DNA from: Streptomyces sp. NRRL S-455
GTDB lineage: Bacteria; Actinomycetota; Actinomycetes; Streptomycetales; Streptomycetaceae
Assembly (NCBI RefSeq): GCF_000717875.1
Contig: NZ_JOCT01000018.1
Span: forward strand, 124,001 to 188,000
Reading direction: 5' to 3'
Length of the DNA stretch: 64,000 nucleotides
This document shows positions 1-7,962 of this stretch, in pieces. The position numbers and the translations under genes were made by a program. The notes under the pieces are model-generated. The model searched no databases, was not told the origin of the DNA, and saw only the letters and a list, made by a program, of their open reading frames with translations. The number at the start of each line of letters is the position of its first letter. Position 1 is the first letter of the stretch.

Positions 1-280
1 TGGAGATGTCGGCGATCACCTGCTCGGAGGCGAGGTGCACCCGGGCCCCGGCATCCCGGGCGGCCCCCACGATGTCGGCGTACCGCTCGGCGGCCTCCAG
101 CGTCGCGAAGAGCTCCACGAGGGTGGCCGCGCCCCCGGCCAGGTGCCCGGCCGCTTCCCGCACGGCCTGCGGACCTTCCGCGAGGAACAGCCGCTCTTTC
201 CCCCGGAAGTTCCGCTTGGCCAGCCGACGCGCCGCCGAGACACGGGAGGAGCGGGGGGAGATGAGCTCGGGGGTGGGCAT
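1..280 (-). CDS. TrmH/SpoU-family RNA 2'-O-methyltransferase, N-terminal part (runs off the window)
   Basis: Only the first ~93 codons are present; the gene continues past base 1. The start is ATG at 278-280, giving MPTPELISPRSSR followed by AARRLAKRNFRGKERLFLAEG. The segment RLAxxxxRxKxxLFLxEG is typical of the N-terminal substrate-binding domain of SpoU/TrmH-like rRNA or tRNA ribose methyltransferases, and LVELFATLEAAERY fits the rest of that domain. The SAM-binding knot domain would lie outside the window. It follows the rplT operon on the same strand, separated by a hairpin at 313-344. In Streptomyces this gene usually sits between rplT and pheST. The family call is fairly sure; the RNA target is unknown. 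Confidence 0.8.
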   Translation of the reverse strand, partial: MPTPELISPRSSRVSAARRLAKRNFRGKERLFLAEGPQAVREAAGHLAGGAATLVELFATLEAAERYADIVGAARDAGARVHLASEQVIADIS

Positions 281-312
281 GCGTTTCACCTTGTCACTAA
301 CTCGGACACAGC

Positions 313-344
313 AGGACCCGCAGGCGTTTCCACCTGCGGGTCCT
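313..344 (-). terminator. Hairpin terminator after rplT
   Basis: A perfect 12-bp inverted repeat (313-324 with 333-344, AGGACCCGCAGG and its complement) with an 8-nt loop lies 29 bp downstream of the rplT stop. There is no strong U-run, which is usual for Streptomyces terminators. It probably ends the infC-rpmI-rplT transcript before the methyltransferase gene. Confidence 0.75.
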
Positions 345-373
345 TCAGTCACGTCGGCTGAGAGCCGGAGGCG

Positions 374-757
374 TCACGCCGCCTTGGGGGCGTTGACGTC
401 GCTCGGCAGCGCCTTCTGGGCGACCTCGACGAGCGCGGCGAACGCGCCGGCGTCGTTGACGGCCAGCTCGGCCAGGATCTTGCGGTCGACCTCGACGTTC
501 GCGGCCTTCAGACCCTGGATGAAGCGGTTGTAGGTCATGCCGTTGGCGCGGGCAGCGGCGTTGATGCGCTGGATCCACAGCTGGCGGAAGTCACCCTTGC
601 GCTTCTTGCGGTCGTTGTAGTTGTAGACCAGCGAGTGGGTGACCTGCTCCTTGGCCTTGCGGTACAGGCGCGAACGCTGACCGCGGTAGCCGGAGGCCTG
701 CTCGAGGATCGCCCGGCGCTTCTTGTGGGCGTTGACTGCCCGCTTGACGCGTGCCAC
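374..757 (-). CDS. rplT: 50S ribosomal protein L20
   Basis: The product is 127 aa and begins [15 protein letters not shown], the canonical L20 opening. It contains the basic [11 protein letters not shown] and [14 protein letters not shown] segments and the conserved [16 protein letters not shown] core. L20 binds 23S rRNA during early 50S assembly and in many bacteria represses its own operon. It is the last gene of infC-rpmI-rplT. The start is ATG at 755-757. Length and motifs are normal. Confidence 0.98.
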   Translation of the reverse strand: MARVKRAVNAHKKRRAILEQASGYRGQRSRLYRKAKEQVTHSLVYNYNDRKKRKGDFRQLWIQRINAAARANGMTYNRFIQGLKAANVEVDRKILAELAVNDAGAFAALVEVAQKALPSDVNAPKAA

Positions 758-851
758 TTCTTAACTCCTTGTAGCGGGGCCGCGGTGGTCCTCACACGGC
801 CCGAAATCGATTGGGTCCCGGTCCTGACGTACGGCGCTCACGCGCCGGGCG

Positions 852-1046
852 TCACTTGCCGAGAAGCTTCTTGATCTTCTTGGCGTCGCCCGGGGCCATC
901 TCGGCGTTGCCGGTGAGGCGACGCGTCACACGGGACGACTTGTGCTCGAGCAGGTGGCGCTTGCCGGCGCGCTCACGGAGCACCTTGCCGGAGCCGGTGA
1001 CCTTGAAGCGCTTGCTGGACCCGCTGTGCGACTTGTTCTTCGGCAT
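852..1046 (-). CDS. rpmI: 50S ribosomal protein L35
   Basis: The product is 64 aa, [21 protein letters not shown], ending [10 protein letters not shown]; this is the full L35 family length. The reading frame stays open to 1103, but the family start MPKNKSHSG fixes the ATG at 1044-1046. It lies between infC (108 bp upstream) and rplT (94 bp downstream) in the conserved translation operon. It is a small, very basic component of the large ribosomal subunit. Confidence 0.98.
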   Translation of the reverse strand: MPKNKSHSGSSKRFKVTGSGKVLRERAGKRHLLEHKSSRVTRRLTGNAEMAPGDAKKIKKLLGK

Positions 1047-1154
1047 AGCGCCGTACTCTCCTCGTCGGTGGCGCTCCGGTGCCCGGTCGCGAAAACCGGG
1101 CACGGTGGAGCGTCGTCTTGTTTCGATTGCTTCCTGGGACTCGCGTCCCGGGAG

Positions 1155-1793
1155 TCACGCCTCGGCGGGCTCCTCGGCCGGCGCCTCGGCTTCCGCGGCG
1201 TTCTGCGAACGGCCGGGGTGGGCCTTCGCCTCCGCCTTGCGGGCCTCCTGCGCCTGGCGAGCCTCGGCCATCGCCTCGGTCTTCTTCTTGTGCGGACCGA
1301 GGACCATGATCATGTTCCGGCCGTCCTGCTTCGGGTTCGACTCCACGAAACCGAGGTCCTGGACGTCCTCCGCGAGACGCTGCAGCAGTCGGTAGCCCAG
1401 CTCGGGCCGGGACTGCTCGCGACCACGGAACATGATCGTGATCTTGACCTTGTCGCCCTGCTTGAGGAACCGGACGACGTGACCCTTCTTGGTGTCATAG
1501 TCGTGCGGGTCGATCTTCGGCCGGAGCTTCATCTCCTTGATGACCGTGTGCGCCTGGTTCTTGCGCGCCTCACGGGCCTTCATGGCCGACTCGTACTTGA
1601 ACTTCCCGTAGTCCATGAGCTTGCACACGGGCGGACGGGCGTTCGCCGCGACCTCGACCAGGTCCAGGTCGTACTCCTGCGCAAGCTCCAGTGCCTTGGC
1701 CAGCGGGACGATGCCCACCTGCTCGCCACTGGGACCGACAAGTCGCACCTCGGGAACGCGAATCCGGTCGTTGATGCGGGGCTCGGCGCTGAT
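1155..1793 (-). CDS. infC: Translation initiation factor IF-3, AUC start
   Basis: The N-terminal domain begins [20 protein letters not shown] and reaches [15 protein letters not shown], the IF3-N signature near residues 60-70. The C-terminal domain follows ([31 protein letters not shown]). An Ala/Glu-rich tail of about 30 residues ([12 protein letters not shown]) is common in actinomycete IF3. No ATG, GTG or TTG lies at the right place in frame. The codon at the family start is ATC (1791-1793), preceded by AGGAGG at about 4-nt spacing. IF3 discriminates against non-canonical starts, so a rare start allows autoregulation, as is well established for E. coli infC (AUU). The product is 212 aa. 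Upstream is a leader with terminator-like structure (see 1880-1941). Confidence 0.95.
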   Translation of the reverse strand: MSAEPRINDRIRVPEVRLVGPSGEQVGIVPLAKALELAQEYDLDLVEVAANARPPVCKLMDYGKFKYESAMKAREARKNQAHTVIKEMKLRPKIDPHDYDTKKGHVVRFLKQGDKVKITIMFRGREQSRPELGYRLLQRLAEDVQDLGFVESNPKQDGRNMIMVLGPHKKKTEAMAEARQAQEARKAEAKAHPGRSQNAAEAEAPAEEPAEA

Positions 1794-2200
1794 GGATCCT
1801 CCTCGGTAGCACCACGCGACGGTCTGGCGGACGGCCGCGTAACGTCTCTTTTCGATAGACCTAACCGCGCCGAAGCAAGAAAAATGCCCCGGACGATTCC
1901 CAGGCGGGCTCCTCGAACTACCGGAGCACCGCCGCGGGGGCCGCGGGGCGCGATTTCGGACGGATCGCCGCCGCTGGGACGGGACCGTCTGACCGGTGAC
2001 CCGCCGCCCTGGGGGCGGTCGGGTGGGAGTTCGAAAAGCCTCCACTTGTGGGCCGGACTCGCGGGCCGCGAGGCATACGTGTCCAGCCGGTCGTTACACG
2101 AGGTTACCAGCAATGGCCAGGAACGGCCAATTGCGCGCCCCGAGGTCCGGTACGGTGCCCGGCCGCGGAGTCCACCCGCCCTGCGCCTATCGTGTGGGGC
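1794..2200. other. Divergent intergenic region between infC and the DUF1844 gene
   Basis: This 407-bp gene-free stretch must carry the promoters of both divergent transcripts. Besides the leader structure at 1880-1941, it holds a second hairpin at 1999-2024 (ACCCG and CCGCCC pairing with GGGCGG and CGGGT, one bulged T). I could not place convincing -10/-35 boxes. Confidence 0.5.
1880..1941 (-). promoter_or_regulatory. Terminator-like leader structure (possible attenuator) upstream of infC
   Basis: On the infC strand, the leader can fold an inner hairpin (1903-1912 with 1923-1933; GGCGG-GCTCC against GGAGC-CCGCC with one bulged A). An outer stem encloses it (1886-1890 GCCCC with 1937-1941 GGGGC). 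A run of five T on the transcript strand (1880-1884) follows at once. T-runs are rare in this GC-rich genome. The element ends about 87 nt before the AUC start. In Bacillus, infC-rpmI-rplT is controlled by a leader terminator that responds to L20; here a similar role is inferred only from position and structure. Confidence 0.5.
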
Positions 2201-2557
2201 ATGAGTGAGACCCCTCCTGAGTCCCCCGACTTCGACGCCATGGCCCGCGACATCGCCGAGGTCCCCGCGGTCGAGGTGATCGTGACGGTCGCCGTCAACC
2301 TGATGAGCGCCGCCGCGGTGAAGCTCGGTCTGACCGAGGAGGGCGACAAGCACAGGGACCTGGACGAGGCCCGCAAGCTGGTGCACGCGCTCGCCGGTCT
2401 GCTGGACGCGACCGCGACCGAGATCAGCTCCTTCCACGCGGCGCCCCTGCGCGACGGTCTGAAGTCGCTCCAGCTGGCGTTCCGCGAGGCCTCGCTCGTC
2501 CCGGACGAGCCGGGCAAGGGGCCGGGCGAGAAGTACACCGGCCCGGTCTACGGCTAG
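2201..2557 (+). CDS. DUF1844 family protein
   Basis: The product is 118 aa, starting MSETPPESPDFDAMARDIAEVPAVEVIVTVAV. The pattern EVPAVEVIVTxAVxLMSAAAVKLGL, followed by DLDEARKLVHALAGLL, is the DUF1844 signature, a small helical family found next to infC in actinomycetes. No catalytic residues, signal peptide or membrane segment are visible. The frame is open from 2048, but the ATG at 2201 matches the family start. It is transcribed away from infC. The function is unknown. Confidence 0.85.
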   Translation: MSETPPESPDFDAMARDIAEVPAVEVIVTVAVNLMSAAAVKLGLTEEGDKHRDLDEARKLVHALAGLLDATATEISSFHAAPLRDGLKSLQLAFREASLVPDEPGKGPGEKYTGPVYG

Positions 2558-2562
2558 CTCCC

Positions 2563-2584
2563 GCTGGTTCCCGCCGGGACCGGC
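2563..2584. terminator. Hairpin between convergent genes
   Basis: Imperfect 9-bp stem (GCTGGTTCC with GGGACCGGC, including G-U pairs) and a 4-nt loop, in the 40-bp gap between the convergent DUF1844 and SseB-like genes. It could serve both strands. Confidence 0.4.
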
Positions 2585-2597
2585 TCCCGCGTCAGCT

Positions 2598-3326
2598 TCA
2601 GCGTTCGTACAAGGGCTCGCCCGGTGGCGTCGCCCCGGCCGGCAGCAGTGCCAGGTCGAGGCCGCGCACCAGGCGGGCCCTCAGTGTCTCGTCGGCGGCG
2701 AGCCGCCGGGCGACGGCCCGCGCGGCCTCGGCCGGGTCCGCGGACGGGGCCAGGACCAGGGCGAGCGTGCCGTCGGCCTGGCCCGGACCGAGGTGGGCGC
2801 GCAGGACGGCGGGCTCGGCGGCCACGGCGCCGCGTACGGCCCCGACGACGGCCGGGTCGGCGAGCGGATCGGTGCTCGTGCGGCCCTCCGCGAGGGCGAG
2901 CAGGGTGGGTCCGGTCAGCTCGAAGGGCACCGGCCCGGCCAGGTCGAGCACGACCGTGTCCGCCTTCTCGTGCGCCGCGGCCTGGAGGGCCTGGTGCAGC
3001 GGCACGGCGACGGGGCGCGCCGCTGGATCCCAGCGGGCGAGGGAGTCCGTGGAGGTGAAGGCGGGCAGGGCGGTGCGGTTTCCGGCCTTCAGGGTCGGTA
3101 CGGCCATGTCACTGGTCTTCTCGCGGCGCAGTCCCCCTGCGTCCTCTTCCACCTCGCCGAGCACGGCCACGACGGGGACGAGCAGCCGGGCGCCCTTGAG
3201 GGCGTCCAGGACCGGGCCCACGGCGCCGCGGTTCTCGGACCAGGCGGCGAGAGCCGCGCTCAGCCGGGGGTCGGCGGAGCCGTCGTCGTCGGAGAATCCG
3301 GGGTCGGGGATGTTCTTGTTCGCCAC
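2598..3326 (-). CDS. SseB-like N-terminal-domain protein
   Basis: The product is 242 aa from a GTG at 3324-3326 (ANKNIPDPGFSDDDGSADPRLSAALAAW). Residues 10-130 contain GARLLVPVVAVLGE, DMAVPTLKAGNRTALPAFTS and WDPAARPVAVPLHQAL, the pattern of the SseB domain (named for enhanced serine sensitivity protein B). The rest is an Ala-rich second domain. There is no signal peptide, so it is probably cytoplasmic. The frame runs upstream to 3407, but the extra residues are Arg-rich and overlap the intergenic region. The mycosin gene lies upstream on the same strand, 44 bp away. No biochemical role is established. Confidence 0.75.
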   Translation of the reverse strand: MANKNIPDPGFSDDDGSADPRLSAALAAWSENRGAVGPVLDALKGARLLVPVVAVLGEVEEDAGGLRREKTSDMAVPTLKAGNRTALPAFTSTDSLARWDPAARPVAVPLHQALQAAAHEKADTVVLDLAGPVPFELTGPTLLALAEGRTSTDPLADPAVVGAVRGAVAAEPAVLRAHLGPGQADGTLALVLAPSADPAEAARAVARRLAADETLRARLVRGLDLALLPAGATPPGEPLYER

Positions 3327-3370
3327 GGTCGTCGACCCTATCGGCCGGGTGCCACGCCGCAGGCGGCGGC

Positions 3371-4549
3371 TCAGGTGTCGTCGCGGCCGGTACGGCGGCC
3401 GCGCCACAGGACCACGGCCGCCACGAGCAGGACGCCGCCCGCGCCGCCCGCGAGGGGGGCGGCCCAGTCGGCGGTGTCGTCGCCGGACTCGGCGGCGTCC
3501 GGGCCGCTGCCGAAGTACTCCTGGCCGTACCCCGCCGAGTGCAGGCCCCCCGGCTTGACCCGGCCGGCGGCCTTGAGGGCGGCGGCCGGATCGACGAAGC
3601 CGAAACCGCGGGAGTCGTCGCGGCCCCCGACGGGCGCGTTGCGGGCCGTGTCCTCCAGGAGCGTCTTGACCTGGGCCGGGGTCAGGTCCGGGTGGGCCGC
3701 CTTGACCAGGGCGGCGGCTCCGGAGACGAAGGCGGCGGCGGCGCTGGTGCCCCAGCCCTCGTAGTACTTCTCGTCGGGGTCGGCGATGACGACGTCGACC
3801 CCGGGGGCGCTGACGGTGGCGTACCAGCGGCGGGTGGAGAAGGGGGCGCGGGTCCCGGAGCGGTCGACGGCGGTGACGGCGATGACGCCCGGGTAGGCGG
3901 CCGGGTAGGAGATGCGGTCACCCTTCTCACCGCCGTTGCCGGCGGAGGCCACGACGATCACACCCTTCTTCAGGGCGTACTGGATGGCCTGGTCCTCGGT
4001 GGGTTCGGGGTGCGCGGAGGCCGAGTCGTCGCCGAGGGAGAGGTTGATGACATCGGCGCCGTGGTCGGCGGCCCAGCGGATGCCGTCGGCCAGGGCGTTG
4101 CCGCGGGTGCTGCGGGCCTTGGCGCGGGAGGGGTCGCCGTCCTCGAGGATCACGCGGACGGGGAGGATCTTCGCCTCGGGGGCGATGCCGAGGACGCCGT
4201 CGTCGTTGCCCGGGCCGTGTCCGTGGCCGGCGATGATCCCGGCCATGGCGGTGCCGTGCCGGGCCCAGGCGCGGTCGCCGGGTTCGGCGCCGAAGCCGAC
4301 CAGGTCCTTGCCGGTGAGGACGTTGCCGATCAGGTCCGGGTGGCCGGGCTCGACGCCGGTGTCCAGGACGGCGACGGTGACGCCCTCGCCCTTCGTGGTC
4401 TGCCAAACCTCCTGCGTGTGCATGGCCTCCAGGGCCCACTGCTGGGCGCGGATGCCGTCGGCGTGGGCGGAGGTGGCCGGGAGGAGGACGAGGCCCGCGG
4501 CGAGCAGGACGCTCAGCGCCGCGGAGCGACGTGTCCTGGTGGCTTTCAC
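3371..4549 (-). CDS. Type VII secretion-associated serine protease, mycosin-like (subtilase S8)
   Basis: The product is 392 aa. A signal peptide (1-30, ending ATSAHA) precedes a subtilisin domain with Asp63 (AVLDTG), His98 (RHGTAMAG), oxyanion Asn205 (SAGNGG) and Ser269 (GTSAAAA). A C-terminal membrane helix (about 368-385) is followed by basic RGRRTGRD. This is the mycosin layout: an extracytoplasmic protease tethered to the membrane. No ESX secretion components (EccC, EsxA) are seen in the window, so it is an orphan paralogue. The GTG start overlaps the stop of the upstream repeat-protein gene by 4 bp (GTGA), which suggests translational coupling and a shared job. Confidence 0.9.
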   Translation of the reverse strand: MKATRTRRSAALSVLLAAGLVLLPATSAHADGIRAQQWALEAMHTQEVWQTTKGEGVTVAVLDTGVEPGHPDLIGNVLTGKDLVGFGAEPGDRAWARHGTAMAGIIAGHGHGPGNDDGVLGIAPEAKILPVRVILEDGDPSRAKARSTRGNALADGIRWAADHGADVINLSLGDDSASAHPEPTEDQAIQYALKKGVIVVASAGNGGEKGDRISYPAAYPGVIAVTAVDRSGTRAPFSTRRWYATVSAPGVDVVIADPDEKYYEGWGTSAAAAFVSGAAALVKAAHPDLTPAQVKTLLEDTARNAPVGGRDDSRGFGFVDPAAALKAAGRVKPGGLHSAGYGQEYFGSGPDAAESGDDTADWAAPLAGGAGGVLLVAAVVLWRGRRTGRDDT

Positions 4550-6471
4550 GACGGCGGCTCCGAGGCCGGGCGGACGTTCTTGCGCAGACCTCGTTCGACG
4601 CGGTCGGCGAGGCCCTGCGCCTCATTGCCGAGGCCGGCTTGGGCCGGGGCGGTGGTGGCGCCGGACTGCATCGCGTCCTCGGCGGGCTGCGGGTCGTCGA
4701 CGGTGCGGCCGTCGGCCCAGCCGGAGACGGCGTAGACGACGACCGGCGCCTCGGTCAGTACGGAGACGGTCCAGGAGGCGCGCTGTTCTGCTCCGAAGTG
4801 GGCGGCGGCCGTGCCCTTCGCGGCGTAGGGCAGGGGCATCAGGTCGCTGCGGCGGTCCAGGCGCTCCTTGCGGAAACGGTTCGCGAGGGAGGTCATGCCC
4901 GGCGCGTCGGCCGTGGTGAAGAGCAGGCCGACGGTGGTGACGTAGCTCTGGGTGGCGTCGGTGTAGGTGGCGCGCAGGAGCCGCTCGCAGCCGGCGGGGG
5001 CGAGGGCCTTGCGCAGCAGGGGGTCGAAGGCGTTCTCGCAGCCGCTGTCGGGGGCGACGGCGATACGGGTCCAGGTGCGGTCGGCTCCGCCGGGTCCGGC
5101 GCCCCGGCCCTCCACGGTGGGCGGGAAGAGCTGGTCGACGGGAATGCTGTGCCACAGGCTCCCGGCGGCGGCGAAGGTGCCGGGCGAGCCCTCCTCCCCG
5201 GAGTCCCCGACCAGCCAGCTTCCGGTGACCGCGCCCGAGAGGAGCCCCAGCCCGAGCACGAGACAGACGGTGGCCGCGGCGGCCTGCGAGGCGCGGCGCC
5301 GTCCGAGCGGCCTGGGCCGTGCGTCGCCGTCGTACAGCTCGGGCTCCCCGAACGACACGAGGGGGCGCGTGGCGCCGGGGGTGCCGCCGGGGCTGAGGGG
5401 GGCGCTCCAGGAGAGGGCGGGGTCGGGAGAGACGGGAGCGAACGCCGGGGGCGGCGGGGTGGCGGGGGCAGGTCGCTGGGTGGGCATGGCGGAATGGGGC
5501 CGCTGTGCGGGAGCGGCTGGGTGGGGTGGCCCGGCGGGCGGCGAAGGCAGGCGCGTCCCGGCACCGGTTGGGGCACCAGCGCCCGCCCGGGCACCGACCT
5601 GAGGGGCGTGCGCGGGGCGCGGCGGGGCGCCGGGGGGCGCGGTACCGGGACGGCCTGCCTGCGACGCGGACGCGGCAGCCGCCCCCGGCGCAGCAGAGCG
5701 GCCGGGGGACGCATCGAGCCCGGCCGGTGACGGGTCCGGGGGGACGGGGCGCAGGCGCGTGGTGGTCTCGGACGAGTTCTCGCCGGGGGCGGCGACGCGG
5801 CGGGGCGTGGCGAGGCGGAACGGCCGACCGGGCGTCTGCGGCGACGCCCCGGCCGAAGCGTCCGGACGCGCCGACCGGTCGGACGGTTCCGACGCGGCCG
5901 AGGTGTCGGCGCGGCGGCCCGGTGCGGGGAGGTGACGCGGAGACGGAGGGGCGTCAGGTGCTGCGGTCGGCCTGTCCGGCTCGGACCGCGTCACGTGCCC
6001 GGCGCCGGGCGGCGCGTCCGGAAAGCGGCTGGAGGCGCGGGGCGGGGGCGGTGTGGCGGGCCGGGACGTGAAGGGCTCGGTCCGCCCGGGCGCGACGGGC
6101 TCGGCAGGCCGGGACGGTGAGGTCTCGGTATACCCGGGCTCGGCGGGCCGGGACGCGGGGGACTCGGTCCGCCCGGGCGCGACGGGCCGGGACGCGGTGC
6201 GCTCAGTCCGCCCGGGCGCGACAGGCTCGGCAGGCCGGGACGCGGGGGACTCCATCCGCCCGGGCGCCACGGTCTCGCCGGGCCGGGACGCGGTGGGCTC
6301 GGTCCGCCCGGGCGCGACGGGCTCGGCAGGCCGGGACGCGGGGGACTCGGCTCGCCCGGACGGGTCCGGGCGGTCCGCCCGGGGTCCCTCCGGTCGGGCC
6401 GGTGGGTGTGCGGGGCGCGGCGGGACGCCGGGACGAGGAGGGACAGAGGCACGCTGTGCTTCCGTGCTCAT
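4546..6471 (-). CDS. Pro-rich repeat membrane protein coupled to the mycosin
   Basis: The product is 641 aa from ATG 6469-6471 (MSTEAQRASVPPRPG). The first ~390 residues are low-complexity Pro/Ala/Arg/Ser with a degenerate repeat (ASRPAEPVAPGRTE), very probably disordered and cytoplasmic. One membrane helix (about 400-425, AAAATVCLVLGLGLLSGAV) leads to a ~210-residue extracytoplasmic domain with two cysteines (SGCENAF, APAGCERLL). That domain contains the folded-looking ATYTDATQSYVTTVGLLFT. The stop overlaps the mycosin start, so the two are co-translated. I recognise no family; the exported domain may be a substrate or partner of the protease (inference). The frame is open to 6687 upstream. 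Confidence 0.8.
   Translation of the reverse strand: MSTEAQRASVPPRPGVPPRPAHPPARPEGPRADRPDPSGRAESPASRPAEPVAPGRTEPTASRPGETVAPGRMESPASRPAEPVAPGRTERTASRPVAPGRTESPASRPAEPGYTETSPSRPAEPVAPGRTEPFTSRPATPPPPRASSRFPDAPPGAGHVTRSEPDRPTAAPDAPPSPRHLPAPGRRADTSAASEPSDRSARPDASAGASPQTPGRPFRLATPRRVAAPGENSSETTTRLRPVPPDPSPAGLDASPGRSAAPGAAAASASQAGRPGTAPPGAPPRPAHAPQVGARAGAGAPTGAGTRLPSPPAGPPHPAAPAQRPHSAMPTQRPAPATPPPPAFAPVSPDPALSWSAPLSPGGTPGATRPLVSFGEPELYDGDARPRPLGRRRASQAAAATVCLVLGLGLLSGAVTGSWLVGDSGEEGSPGTFAAAGSLWHSIPVDQLFPPTVEGRGAGPGGADRTWTRIAVAPDSGCENAFDPLLRKALAPAGCERLLRATYTDATQSYVTTVGLLFTTADAPGMTSLANRFRKERLDRRSDLMPLPYAAKGTAAAHFGAEQRASWTVSVLTEAPVVVYAVSGWADGRTVDDPQPAEDAMQSGATTAPAQAGLGNEAQGLADRVERGLRKNVRPASEPPS
6058..6352 (-). 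repeat. Degenerate tandem repeat coding for Pro-rich segments
   Basis: About seven diverged units of roughly 36-45 bp, each coding for variants of ASRPAEPVAPGRTE, lie in the 5' part of the membrane-protein gene. Unit lengths stay in multiples of 3, so the frame is kept. Such repeats are prone to length variation between strains. Confidence 0.75.
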
Positions 6472-6740
6472 GCACCCCCCGTTTCCTCGTGCCCGGGCCG
6501 CTTCGTGCTGCGCGGGCCGTGTCGTCCTGCCCGAGGCCCGGCACACAGTCGTCCCGGGCACACATACCCGTACGGACGGAGCGTCATCCCGGCGCGGACT
6601 TCCGGCCGGTGTCGTTCCGACGTACGTGCGCGTCACTCTACGGCGTGTTCCTGCGCGAACGGGAACCAGTCCACGACGCCGGGGCATCTGCCCGGAACGT
6701 CCCCCTACCCTGCGGTAATCCCGTCTGGCAGGCTGCGTCC

Positions 6741-7943
6741 ATGACTGCGCGCGCCGCCGACCGGGCCCGTTACGACCGGGCCACCGCCCATCTCGACGCC
6801 CCCCTCGCGATCGTGGACCTGGACGCCTTCGACGCCAACGCCGCCGATCTGGTCCGCCGCGCCGGGGGCAAGCCGATCCGGGTCGCCAGCAAGTCCGTGC
6901 GGTGCCGGGCGCTGCTGGAACGCGTCCTGGCCCGGGACGGTTTCGCGGGGATCATGTCGTTCACCCTCGCCGAGTCGCTGTGGCTGGCCCGGTCGGGGTT
7001 CGACGACGTGCTGCTCGCCTACCCGTCCGCCGACCGCGCCGCTTTCGCCGAACTGGCCGCTGATCCCAAGCTCGCCGCCGCCGTCACGGTGATGGTCGAC
7101 GATGTCGCCCAGCTCGATCTCATCGACGCGTCCCGGGGCGGTGGCCGTGAAGTCGTCCGTGTGTGCCTGGAGTTGGACACGTCCCTGAAGCTGCTCGGCG
7201 GGCGGGTGCGGGTCGGGGCCCGGCGTTCGCCGTTGCACTCCCCCGCCCAGGTCGCCGAGGTGGCCCGGGCGGTGGCCCGGCGGCCGGGTTTCGAGGTCGT
7301 GGGCATCATGGCGTACGAGGGTCATGTCGCCGGTGTCGGGGACGCGGTGGCGGGCCGGCCGTTGCGGTCCCGTGCCGTCCGGCTGATGCAGGCCGCGGCC
7401 AAGCGTGAACTCGCCGCCCGGCGTGCGGAGGTGGTGCGGGCCGTGCGGGCCGTGGTGCCGGGGCTGGAGTTCGTCAACGGTGGCGGCACCGGCTCGGTGC
7501 AGCACACGGCGGCCGAGGACGCGGTGACGGAGATCGCCGCCGGGTCGGGGCTGTACCTGCCGCGGCTGTTCGACAACTACACGTCGTTCAGGGGCCGTCC
7601 GGCGGCGCTCTTCGCGCAGCCCGTCGTACGGCGGCCGGGGGTGGGAGTGGTGACCGTGCTCGGTGGCGGGTATCCCGCCTCCGGGGCGGCCGGGGCCGAC
7701 CGGTCGCCCGTGCCGTACCTGCCCGAGGGGCTGCGCTACGACCCTCAGGAGGGGGCCGGCGAGGTGCAGACGCCGCTGCTCGGCTCGCCCGCCGACGATC
7801 TGCTGATCGGGGACAAGGTGTGGTTCCGGCACGCGAAGGCCGGTGAGCTGTGCGAGCGGTTCGACGCGCTGCACCTGGTCGAGGGCGACGCGGTGACGGC
7901 GACGGTGCCGACCTACCGCGGCGAGGGCCACACGTTCCTGTAG
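6741..7943 (+). CDS. Alanine racemase-fold PLP enzyme (D-threonine aldolase / amino-acid deaminase-like)
   Basis: The product is 400 aa from ATG 6741. The N-terminal part has AIVDLDAFDANAADLVRR and GKPIRVASKSVRCR. The lysine in this kind of segment carries PLP in the alanine racemase N-domain fold. GIMAYEGHVAGVGD and EFVNGGGTGSVQ follow, the latter a phosphate-binding Gly stretch. The C-terminal HxxxGELxxRFDALHLVEGD is typical of D-threonine aldolase/D-serine dehydratase-like proteins. Substrates cannot be read from sequence. It stands alone, divergent from the repeat-protein gene and convergent with the DUF2510 gene 19 bp away. Confidence 0.8.
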   Translation: MTARAADRARYDRATAHLDAPLAIVDLDAFDANAADLVRRAGGKPIRVASKSVRCRALLERVLARDGFAGIMSFTLAESLWLARSGFDDVLLAYPSADRAAFAELAADPKLAAAVTVMVDDVAQLDLIDASRGGGREVVRVCLELDTSLKLLGGRVRVGARRSPLHSPAQVAEVARAVARRPGFEVVGIMAYEGHVAGVGDAVAGRPLRSRAVRLMQAAAKRELAARRAEVVRAVRAVVPGLEFVNGGGTGSVQHTAAEDAVTEIAAGSGLYLPRLFDNYTSFRGRPAALFAQPVVRRPGVGVVTVLGGGYPASGAAGADRSPVPYLPEGLRYDPQEGAGEVQTPLLGSPADDLLIGDKVWFRHAKAGELCERFDALHLVEGDAVTATVPTYRGEGHTFL

Positions 7944-7962
7944 CCCACCGGCCGTAAGCGGG

